Positions 17,090 to 25,500 of a DNA stretch of 30,363 nt are shown one piece after another. The notes under the pieces were generated by a model. The model was not told the origin of the DNA. It was given only the letters and a program-made list of their open reading frames with translations, and ran no database searches. This stretch comes from Ramicandelaber brevisporus (Eukaryota; Kickxellomycota; Ramicandelaberales; Ramicandelaberaceae): contig MU602959.1 in the NCBI GenBank assembly GCA_025201865.1, forward strand, positions 1 through 30,363. The letters are read 5' to 3'. A program made the translations under genes and the position numbers. Numbering within the stretch: position 1 is the stretch's first letter; each line of letters begins with the position of its first letter.

Positions 17090-18808
17090 ATGACGACGGT
17101 AGCGGTTATCGAGACAGAGTACTACGCTCTGCTGCAGGTTGAGCCATCGGCTAGCGAAGCTGAGCTCAAAAAGGCGTACCGCAAACTCGCCATGCAGTGT
17201 CATCCAGATCGCAACCCAGCTCCTGAGATGGCTGATCGCTTTAAAGACATCTCAAACGCTTATCGCGTCCTCAGTGTGGCAAGAACACGAGAGGTCTATG
17301 ACAGATTCGGCAAAGCTGGCATCAACAACCTGGCGGCGCTGGGTGAGCATTTGACAGCGGATCAGTTGCTCGAGGCAATGTATGGGCCGAGCGGGGTCGT
17401 CAGCAACAGCAGCAGCAGCGGTGCTGGTGCTGGTGCGAATACAACGAGTGCAGCGAGTGCAGCGAATGCAGCGAATGCAGGTGCTGGTCATCAGAACCAA
17501 CAGCAATCACCTGCACAGTCGAGTAATTCAGTACCCAATGTGGCACCACCGGCACCGGCACCGGCACCGGCACCAGCAGCAACAGCAGCAACAGCAGCGG
17601 CTAATCAGGCGCATCAATCAGCTTCCAATGCGACATCATCATCTACGTCAACTGAGCAACCACGCAACCAACATTCTGCTTCACCACCACAACAGCCACA
17701 GCACGCGCATTCGCCGTCTATCAATGGACATCATCGTCAACAGCAGCAACAACAGCAGCAACATCCACATCATGGCAGAGGGGCCAGTAACGGTAGTATC
17801 AAACGAAGCAGCGGCAGTATCACTTCGATTTTGATTGTCGCTCTTGCCGATCTCTACAATGGCTGTTCAAAAGAGGTGAATATTGTTCGTTACACTGGTT
17901 GCACAGATTGCAATGGCTCGGGCCGCATCTTTTCCTCTGCAGATGTGAAAAAGAAGCCATGCGCAGACTGCATGGGCAGTGGATACATTAGCAGATTGGC
18001 ACATCACCACAGTCAACCTCAGAGTAGACAGCAGCAAATGGTCAAAACACAGTGTACAGCGTGCAATGGATACGGCTCAGTATCGATATCAAGCACTTGT
18101 CGGAAATGTAGTGCATCAGGCATATTGCCAGAGCGCAGAAAACTTGCGGTTCATGTTGAAAAGGGAATGAAGAGTGGCAATAAAATCACACTGCGAGGCG
18201 AAGGTGATTGCACGCCAGACACAGTGGCAAATGGAAATGGTGCAGGCGATGCAATTTTAGTGCTGAGGCAAAAGATTGAAAGCAATGCCAAGTTCATTAG
18301 ACATGGGAATGACTTGTACACAACAGCAACAATCTCGTTGGCAGAGGCAATGTTTGGATTTGATCGCGTGCTGCTAACACACATGGATGGCAGAGGAATT
18401 AGAGTCAAGAGAATGCAGCAGCCCCAACAGCAGCAGAAGACATTGCAGCCGGGCGAGGTTCTGGTGATTAAGGGCGAAGGAATGCCACAGTATAGAAGAC
18501 CATTTGACAAGGGCGACCTGTACATACGAGTAAATGTCGAGCTGCCCTCTGCAGAATGGTTAATGAGACAATCATCAAACACCTTGACTGCGCTGAGAAG
18601 TGGGCTACCATCGATTCCCTCGGATTCACCAACAAGCAGAGGCACATCGTCACATCAGGTTGTCGATACTTGCGAAGCCCACACTGTCGACGATGTCGAT
18701 GGTGGACGGGCTAGATTTGCAAAGAGATTGGATGAAGATTGGGACGATGATCTCGATGGCTCTGATGATGAACACCACCCACATGCCTCCCAGTGTACTC
18801 AGCAATAG
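17090..18808 (+). CDS. type I (class A) DnaJ/Hsp40 co-chaperone with CaaX terminus
   Basis: A 572-aa Hsp40 that should stimulate Hsp70 ATPase activity and deliver substrates, probably in the cytosol. The J domain (about 9-65) has HPD at 38-40. The zinc-finger domain has four CxxC units at 271 (CTDCNGSG), 291 (CADCMGSG), 322 (CTACNGYG) and 337 (CRKCSASG, with Ala for the first Gly), followed by the C-terminal substrate-binding domains (KLAVHVEKGMKSGNKITLRGEGD onwards). Between the J domain and the zinc fingers, about 160 residues of Ser/Ala/Gln/Pro/His low complexity (about 105-250) replace the usual Gly/Phe linker. The protein ends in SQCTQQ; human DNAJA2 ends in QCAHQ and yeast Ydj1 in CASQ, so a farnesylated CaaX box is likely and would place part of the protein on the ER surface. 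Length exceeds Ydj1 (409 aa) because of the linker. Confidence 0.93.
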   Translation: MTTVAVIETEYYALLQVEPSASEAELKKAYRKLAMQCHPDRNPAPEMADRFKDISNAYRVLSVARTREVYDRFGKAGINNLAALGEHLTADQLLEAMYGPSGVVSNSSSSGAGAGANTTSAASAANAANAGAGHQNQQQSPAQSSNSVPNVAPPAPAPAPAPAATAATAAANQAHQSASNATSSSTSTEQPRNQHSASPPQQPQHAHSPSINGHHRQQQQQQQQHPHHGRGASNGSIKRSSGSITSILIVALADLYNGCSKEVNIVRYTGCTDCNGSGRIFSSADVKKKPCADCMGSGYISRLAHHHSQPQSRQQQMVKTQCTACNGYGSVSISSTCRKCSASGILPERRKLAVHVEKGMKSGNKITLRGEGDCTPDTVANGNGAGDAILVLRQKIESNAKFIRHGNDLYTTATISLAEAMFGFDRVLLTHMDGRGIRVKRMQQPQQQQKTLQPGEVLVIKGEGMPQYRRPFDKGDLYIRVNVELPSAEWLMRQSSNTLTALRSGLPSIPSDSPTSRGTSSHQVVDTCEAHTVDDVDGGRARFAKRLDEDWDDDLDGSDDEHHPHASQCTQQ

Positions 18809-18890
18809 GTTGACTTCCCTATCTCTGCATCTCTTTTTCTTTCTTTCTTTCTCGCACCAAATACTTGTTTAACATTTGGCGATGTTTATT

Positions 18891-18970
18891 TTTGTTTAAA
18901 AAGATGAATGAATGATGTTAAATGATGTTAAATGATGTTGATATCGCTCTTTTGTTTAAATGAATGAATG
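18891..18970. repeat. short direct repeats in the DnaJ 3' flank
   Basis: TTTGTTTAAA occurs at 18891-18900 and again at 18951-18960; each is followed by a TGAATGAATG block. Between them the 10-bp unit AATGATGTTA is repeated three times (18911-18940, the last with one change). The region lies in the 180-bp convergent gap between DnaJ and NXT1. Confidence 0.85.
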
Positions 18971-18988
18971 GGAGGGGGGCTGGTTTAA

Positions 18989-19927
18989 TTATTGATCATG
19001 GATGCGCAAAGTGTCGCTTCCAATGTAAAACAGTTGGACGTCTCCCAGCTTTTCTTGTTGTTCTTGTGTCGGGTTCAGATCGGGATTGATGATAAATGTC
19101 TGCGTGAAAGGTCTCTCAAATCCTTCTCCACCAAATTTAACAGTGCCTGTAACTGTAATCAGCGATGAGGGCAATGAGTGCTGTTCATTGGGTTGCGCCT
19201 GTGGTGAAATTGTGGTGACGGGAAGTGGATGGCAGTTGTAGGATGTGACAATGTGGGTTGTCGGAGGGAGTGAACTCAAATAAGTGCGAAGAGAGTCTGT
19301 GCCTACGAAACCAGCGCCGTTGCGAACGACTTTAGATGTGGATCGGTACAAATCTGGCAAGTGCTGTAAAGGCAAAGGCAAAGGCAATCAACAATAAAAA
19401 AAAATAGGCATTACACAGTTAAAGTAAACCATGCGAATATGGATTTGTCAGCTGTCAGCTTGGGTACACGTGCTTTCTGGTGGGAATAGTCTGGCGTGGG
19501 AACTTGGTATGAACGATGGACGGATGTATAGATGGATGGATGAGTGAGCGAGTGAGTGAGTGGATGGATGGTAACACAAATCGGCTGTATCGAGGCGACA
19601 GACATTCTGCTGCGAGACGGAAGGACACAACAAGGACAGCACTGATCGAATTGGTACACCTGTCGCTGTCTACTGCAAAAGCACACCATTCGCATACACG
19701 CATCTCGCGTTGCGTCGCAGCCCGATCGTGCATGTTTGTCGACGCCATCTACTGTCCCGCAGAAAAAACTCATTGTGGTAATCGCCTAGACCGTTCCTCT
19801 CGCTCAAAGAAAGCAAAAAAAAACTTACACTTCTGTTGCGGTCGATGAGGCTGTAGTATGTGGTAACAAAGCTGTCGGTAGTCCACGCGGACGCAAGGAT
19901 GTACAGCTTGCCGTGTAACGTCGTCAT
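18989..19927 (-). CDS. NXT1: NXT1/p15 nuclear export cofactor (NTF2-like), two exons
   Basis: Joined exons 19927-19829 and 19363-18989 encode 157 aa. Exon 1 gives 33 codons ending FVTTYYSLIDRNRS; exon 2 starts HLPDLYRSTSKVVRNGAGF. The junction aligns without a gap to human NXT1 ([20 protein letters not shown]...LVWNGNAVSG), so the splice is well supported. Further matches are the VTGTVKFGG--RPFTQTFII block (human ICGSVKFEG--RDFNQNFIL) and the C-terminal DTLRIHD (human DCFRFQD). The family forms a heterodimer with NXF1/Mex67 and carries mRNA through the nuclear pore; in fungi the partner role can be held by Mtr2, so an animal-type p15 is worth noting. The intron is in phase 0. A Pro/Gln-rich loop (about residues 80-95) is longer than in human. 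Confidence 0.88.
19364..19828 (-). other. 465-nt intron of NXT1
   Basis: The 5' splice site is GTAAGT (19828-19823 on the minus strand) and the 3' site is CTTTACAG (ending 19364). The intron contains a degenerate tract of GATG/GAGT units on the + strand (about 19513-19571). It is the only intron I can support in the window. Confidence 0.85.
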
Positions 19928-20275
19928 GGCTTCCTAGAAAAAAAAAACAATTGAAATTGAAAAAGCAGTGCGAGAAAAGCTGGAGAGGTCTTGGAATTTC
20001 AACCGCCATCGTTGCTCGCAGTGGCACACATATATCGCGCGGCAGACACATATCTGGGTGTCTATCACAATGCGCGATTATTACTATCACTATAAGTAGT
20101 AGTAGCAGTAGTAGAAGTAGTAGTAGTGCATTAAAGATGATAGGAAGAAAAGTAAACTGAGAAATGGACGAACAGGTGAGGTGAAGTGAGGGGGCAACAA
20201 ACAAAAGAAAACAGAGATTGTGCTTAGGAACATGATACCATTGGGAAAAGAGGGGACAATGAAGGAATGGCGGGA
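19928..20275. promoter_or_regulatory. 348-bp gap: NXT1 promoter and CHS7 3' flank
   Basis: NXT1 and CHS7 are in tandem on the minus strand. The gap has a T-rich stretch on the sense strand right before the NXT1 start (ending TTTTCTAG, resembling a 3' splice site) and an imperfect AGT trinucleotide repeat at about 20095-20127. The nearest upstream AUG for NXT1 on the sense strand is about 80 nt away. No further gene is supported. Confidence 0.4.
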
Positions 20276-21187
20276 TTAGTAGTCATCGTACACATCGGGC
20301 TGATCATCCTCTGTAATGCTTGACCAGTACATGAACAGCAATATCATTGCAATCAATCCAGACAGAGTCGAGAACATGATGCCATCCACTTTACCACTAG
20401 TACCTTTGCAAATCTTTTCACTAATAACAAAGTTGAACACCTGCGACAGGCCAAAGAAAACCAGGGATCCAATGAGATACATGAGCGGGAAATGGACAGC
20501 CAACTGAGTCAGCACCAGAATGACTTGAGAGCCCAGATAGAGCGCAGTAAGGGCCAAGGGCACAATAAACAGCACGCTAAACAAGGCTGTGGCCTGGAAT
20601 GGATTGTTTGCCAGCGGCTGCAGACTGTCTGGCTTGCCAAAGTAGGTGCCGGCTGCAATCCATCCTACAAGCACAAAGACGGCGAGAGAGGACAGGATGA
20701 GAGCAGACATGCTTGCAGCCGAGCCATCTGCAAGCCACTGGAATCCTACAAACCCATTAACGAACAGTGACCAGAACAGAGCGACACTCAATGCAATTTG
20801 AATGATGGCAAGCCAGCGATTGGCATCTTGCTGCTTAAACTGCCATCCAATTGCTACAGCCTGTACAGCCAGCGCAAGCGCATACGTCGTAAACAGCACC
20901 ATCATCTCAGAGCGGCCGACTGCAGCCACTTTGCGACCGATGCGGGTGAGCAGGAAGAGAACAACGAGCAATGAAAAGGTGGCTGCTGCAAAATCACCGA
21001 CGTTGGCAAGCCACCCGTCGCCCTTGAGCTGAGGTGTTACGGAGCATTCGCGACTGAAGTTGATGGTGCCGTTGTTGTTGCTTCCGCCGTCGCCGGTGCT
21101 CAAGATGTATGGCTGGATGAGTAGTCTGCAAACTGGCACGAGGGACTGTTTGCAGAAGACCTCAAAGTTGCCGTATTGGAATGACAT
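20276..21187 (-). CDS. CHS7: Chs7-like chitin synthase export chaperone
   Basis: A 303-aa multi-pass ER membrane protein of the Chs7 family, needed for chitin synthase (Chs3 in yeast) to leave the ER. Recognition rests on the N-terminus MSFQYGNFEVFCKQSLVPVC (compare yeast FxxICxxTPLPLC), about seven hydrophobic segments from residue 62 onward, and a C-terminal block with VISEKICKGTSGKVDGIMF then YWSSITEDD, matching the fungal NEIC-------DG-FF...YWDSIT pattern. The protein ends in an acidic tail (DDQPDVYDDY). This family is confined largely to fungi and is the best taxonomic marker in the window. It is divergent from NOT1. Confidence 0.9.
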   Translation of the reverse strand: MSFQYGNFEVFCKQSLVPVCRLLIQPYILSTGDGGSNNNGTINFSRECSVTPQLKGDGWLANVGDFAAATFSLLVVLFLLTRIGRKVAAVGRSEMMVLFTTYALALAVQAVAIGWQFKQQDANRWLAIIQIALSVALFWSLFVNGFVGFQWLADGSAASMSALILSSLAVFVLVGWIAAGTYFGKPDSLQPLANNPFQATALFSVLFIVPLALTALYLGSQVILVLTQLAVHFPLMYLIGSLVFFGLSQVFNFVISEKICKGTSGKVDGIMFSTLSGLIAMILLFMYWSSITEDDQPDVYDDY

Positions 21188-21337
21188 TTCGATTCGCTAC
21201 TGTGGCCGCCGCTGCCGCTGTCCCTGTTGTCGAGATGAAGGGAGGATGAATTGACAGCTGACAGAATACAGTACAGTGCAGTGCAGCACAGTGTAACGAG
21301 TGCGAGTAGGAAAGAAGGTTGATTGCTGCGAAGCCGA

Positions 21338-21371
<34 letters not shown>

Positions 21372-21813
21372 CCAGAAACAATCAGGAACGCGATGCACGC
21401 TACCAACACCAACAGTAGCAGCAAAAAAAGAACGTCGGCTGGCAGAAAATAGACGCTTTGAGGAGTATAAAGACAGGTAAAATAACTGCTGAGAGAGAGA
21501 GAGAGAAAGGAAGAAAGAAAGACAGGGTGGGTCGAGTATGGCCCAGACTTTTGCACCGAAAAGAGTCTCAAGGATCCACTCAAGAAGCAAGAAGCAGAAG
21601 GTGGGACAGGTACAGCAAAATACGACCAGCGCAGGGAACGAAGAAGATAAAGGTGAAGGTGGGGGTGGAGGTAGGGGGTGGTTGTAGACGGGGATACAGA
21701 AAAAGTGCACGAAGAAACGAAAGAGTGAGGTAAAGTTGCAACAGCAGATAGGCAAACTGGCTGGGAGAAGAAGGAAGAGGAGGATTGGATACCGCGGAGT
21801 TACTCTCGCCCTT
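21188..21813 (-). promoter_or_regulatory. AUG-free presumptive 5' leader of CHS7
   Basis: On the sense (minus) strand no AUG occurs for 626 nt upstream of the CHS7 start: + strand CAT is absent from 21188 to 21813. The sense strand is pyrimidine-rich and contains a (CA)n run opposite the GT repeat at 21341-21368. A long scanned leader is the simplest reading. Confidence 0.55.
21341..21368. repeat. (GT)n microsatellite
   Basis: An uninterrupted GT dinucleotide repeat of 28 bp lies in the CHS7 upstream region, about 155 bp from the start codon. Confidence 0.95.
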
Positions 21814-22024
21814 CATTTCACATCACAGCACAGCACAGCACAGCACAGCACAACACAGCACAGCACAGCACAGCACATCACATCGACGACAATAAGTGCG
21901 CACATCCTTCTGCGCATTGTGTAAAGCTGCAAACCCAGGATTTAGAGCTAATGAGCATGGGAATGATCCGTGCATGTTTCCAGTCTTTTGTTGTCTTTCC
22001 TTTGCAGCTCCTTGATATTATATG
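21814..22024. promoter_or_regulatory. presumed core of the CHS7/NOT1 divergent promoter
   Basis: This 211-bp block is what remains between the two AUG-free arms (21188-21813 for CHS7 and 22025-22572 for NOT1). It contains the CACAG repeat. Placement of both transcription starts here is inference from the AUG pattern. Confidence 0.35.
21824..21876. repeat. (CACAG)n pentanucleotide repeat
   Basis: About ten CACAG/CAGCA units, with one CAACA interruption and a TCACATCA border at each side, lie in the middle of the CHS7/NOT1 divergent region. Confidence 0.9.
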
Positions 22025-22572
22025 CACTTTGGCTGGTTTGTTGGGGAGACACAGCAATAGTCAAAAGTGCGTCCACTTCCAACTGGACAGAGAGACAGGG
22101 ACAGAAAGAAAGAGAGAGAGAGGGAAAACTATCGCGAAAAAAAACAATAAGTCTGAGCAGCTTCCAGTTGGGCTTGGTTGACTCTGGCTTCTGCTTTCTA
22201 TCTTTTTTGTGCAAAAAGTTTCAACTGCGCAGTTGTCTTCATCGTTGTTATATTATCGTTGCTACTGTTGTTTTTCATCGTTGTCGTTGTCGTTGTCGTC
22301 GTCGTCATCCTCTGCCTCCACCACAGCTTGATCAGCCTCGTACTCCCGTACTCTGTATAGAGCCTTCTGAGCCCCCCATCCATCTTTGCTTTGTCTTCAG
22401 GCCGCAAAGTTGCTTCAGTCTGCTGCAAAGAGGTTGACAGTCGCTTGATTTATCAACAGTAGATCTTTACTTGTTCTTCTTCACACAAAACAACTCACAA
22501 CACTTACGACACTCACTCACTCACTCACTCACTCACTCACTCACTCACTCACGACACTCGCTGCGCTTTGCT
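22025..22572 (+). promoter_or_regulatory. AUG-free presumptive 5' leader of NOT1
   Basis: No ATG occurs on the + strand between 22025 and the NOT1 start at 22573 (548 nt). The region includes a GTTGTC repeat near 22280-22305 and the ACTC repeat right before the start. A scanned 5' leader is likely but not proven. Confidence 0.45.
22511..22551. repeat. (ACTC)n repeat just upstream of the NOT1 start
   Basis: Ten ACTC units (about 41 bp) end 21 bp before the NOT1 start codon. The 9-bp sequence ACGACACTC occurs at each end (22506-22514 and 22551-22559), so the expansion probably began from a duplication. The repeat is open in the NOT1 frame but has no ATG before it, so it should be leader, not protein. 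Confidence 0.92.
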
Positions 22573-25500
22573 ATGTCTCTCTTTCTGCGCGACCCTGCCT
22601 CCATCGCGGCCGCCGCGGCTGCCGCTGCCGCTAATGCGGGTCGAGTTGGCGCATCTGCTGGTCTTCCCGGCGCTACAACCCTCGCTGCTGTTCCCGGCGG
22701 TTTCCCTGCCGTTGTCGGTGCCTCGGCAGCCGGTGCAGGTGGCGGCTTGGCCAGTGTTCTCACCGGCAACCCTTCTGCCGTCTCTGCTCTTAGCGCTGGC
22801 GGTGGTCTTGGCAATCTCTCCCTTGCCGCTGGCGGTGCTGGTGCCACTGCTAGTGTTGCTGCTGCTGGTGGTGCTGCGGCTCCAGGCATTGGTGGTGCTG
22901 CGGCTCCAGGCATTGCTGGTGCTGGAGTCGAAGAACCGTTTGTAAAGGTTGTCAAGTCACACATTACTACTCTGCTCAACACTATGACGCCAGAGAACTT
23001 CAACACAGTTGCTGCCGATGTGCTTCACTTTGTCAAAGGCGCATATGCCGAGTCGATTCAAGCTCACATCTTCCGTGTTCTGATCAGCCACGTAGCCACG
23101 CATCATCCAGCCAGTCTCAATTCTGGCCCAACCACCAGCCAGCAGCTACTCAACCAGCTCCATCCCCAGCAGACTCAGCCAGACCGGCCACTCAACCCAT
23201 TCCCGCACGCCCATATCCAAAACACACTCCAGGGTGCCTTTCTGATTCGCCTCATCCGCAAGACTCTCGATGAGTTTTTCTTTGCCGATACTTTTGCCAT
23301 GGTCTTTGGTAGCGGCGCTTATGAGCCTGTCTCGCCCAATGCTGCCAACCCAGCCGTCGCTGCCCAAGGCGCAGTTACGTCGAGCTTCCCTGGTCTGCGT
23401 GACGTGACTTTTGCTTGGTTTGCAACTCTGGCTCAGCCTGATGCCGTCCAGCTGTTTGCTCTTGCCGTTAAACTCGCCAGTGGCCCAACCACCCCATTCC
23501 AGCTCCAGGCTCTCGATTACATCAAAGCCGCCGTCAATGGAGCGTCTCCTCTCCTCTCTCTTCCAGCCAACATTCCATTGACGGGTCCGACTGTGCCGGT
23601 TGAAGTTGATACTCTCGTTAGCATGTTTAAGACGTCCGTGGTTGAGCTGTTCGCGCTCATTACTCGTCCTGTTCAGAGCGGTGCATCGCAGTCTTTGATT
23701 CCTGCCACTGGTGCCATGAAGCTGGTTCGCACTGCCAGCTCCCGCGTGCCAATGTTGGATGTCTTCCTTGAGATTTGTGGTCCAGCTGATACCGCCACTG
23801 AGGCTGGCGTTCGCAACACTCTTCCCCAGTATGGCATTACTTCGCAGACTGCCGCCGAGACGTTGACTCCCGGCGAAGTTGCTGCCGTTATTTTGATGAT
23901 GCTCCGCATGCAGAACTCTCGCCCGCCAATCACGTCGCCTGCTGCCATGTCGGCTCCATCCTGGAATCTGGCTGCGTTTGTTGGAGCGTGCCGTGGCATT
24001 CATCCTGGTCTCGATTGGCCAGCAGTTGGACGTGCTCTGGACAGCCGTCATTTCCGTGTCAGCAATGCTCAGGTGTATGCATGGCTGGTTGATGCTCTCA
24101 AGCAGGCTACGAGTGATTTATCGAAGAGTGCGCTCTCTGGTTTATTTTATCCGTGGCACAATGCATTCACCCAGATCACATTCTTCTTTTATGCTGTTCA
24201 AGCCCAGCCAGCGCTACTTCACTTGGCGCAGAATGTGTCTACCAACTTGGTTCCTGATAAGCATTCTGCCCTGACATTTGCATCCGAGAAGCTTAGGCTG
24301 GCTTATCAGTCACAGTGGAACTGCCGCACTATATTTAGCTCTGCAATTACGGCAGCTGAGCAGACTAACAGCACCGAAGCCTCCCTTGTGTTGCAGCACG
24401 CTAAGGATAAAGAGCCGCTGCTGTGTTTCTTGGGTTTGATTGGACAGGAGCTGCGTCTCTCTGATCATAAACAGCTGTTGGTCAATTTGGCAGTTAGATT
24501 ATTAGAAGTTGCACCGCTGGGCATCTGTGGAACTCATTTATTGCCAGCTGAGAGAGCGGGAATGTTCATTCAAGCCTTGGCTGCAGCCAGCTATCATCGT
24601 CCATACCTTTTGCCAACTGTTGCACGCACCATTATGAGACGGCCATTGGTGTTATTAAAGGCGGCTTTGGATAGCAGAGATATGCCATTTACAATTGATA
24701 TTAGAATCCATTTGAGCAGACTGGGATTTGTTCAGCTAAAGACACTGCTGGAGGAGCTCAACTCATGCTCATCGTCTGAAGTGTCAACGATTATTCAATA
24801 CTACCATTCATTGCTGGAGCACGAAATGATGTGGTTGACTGGAAACAACACTGAGCCTGCCTCTAAGGATAGACCTCGTTGGACAAATGAGGAGTTGGAG
24901 ATCATGATGGATGTCATTAGTCAGTGGGCCGAAGGCAAACATCGCATCACAATCTCTCAGCATGTACCCACTATTAGAGCCAGTTTGAGTGCGATTCTGG
25001 AAAGAAGAGCCAGTCAATTTGGACCGCCTCCAAGCTCAGATGGAAGCAAAGCCACTTCGAGCGAGGAGCGTAAAGCATTGTTGGATGGAGAAATGATGAG
25101 ATTCTATGAGCAATTATACGCAACAGATTCGAATTTAAACCAGCTGCTGGATATGCTGGAAGAACTCAAACTGTCACCTGATTCATATAACAGGGAGATT
25201 CAGATTCATATAGCGCAAGGAGCTTTGGATGAAGAGGCTCATTTTGGCAACTACCCACCAGCAGCTCAGGATGTTACAGCCCAGTTGTTTGGACAGATGT
25301 TGCTGCGTCATTTATTCCCAAGTGAAATGGAGGATAAAGCCATTGGTATTTTGTTGAAGATGCTGAATTTACCCAAAACTGATCAATTGCACTTGTTTGG
25401 TAGCACTGCCATTAGCATTTTGGTATCTCAAGCTGATGATTTGCCTAAATTAATCATTGAATTGGCCAGTGAAAGATTTGTGAAGCTATCGGTTCTATTC

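Noticed and set aside
18902-18970. Box C/D snoRNA from the ATGATG units after DnaJ
   Set aside because: The units repeat ATGATGTT, but no D box (CTGA) with a matching terminal stem was found.
19928-20204. 5' UTR intron of NXT1 ending at the TTTTCTAG just before its start codon
   Set aside because: The 3' site looks plausible, but I found no good GTAAGT-type donor upstream on the minus strand, and exon 1 already has a suitable ATG.
22471-22572. N-terminal extension of NOT1 containing THSL repeats
   Set aside because: The frame is open only because the ACTC repeat has no stop; it begins with TTG, and there is no ATG before 22573. Read as leader.
23146-24051. 301-codon open frame antisense to NOT1
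   Set aside because: Opposite-strand shadow of a conserved coding region; composition mirrors NOT1 codons and no motif is seen.
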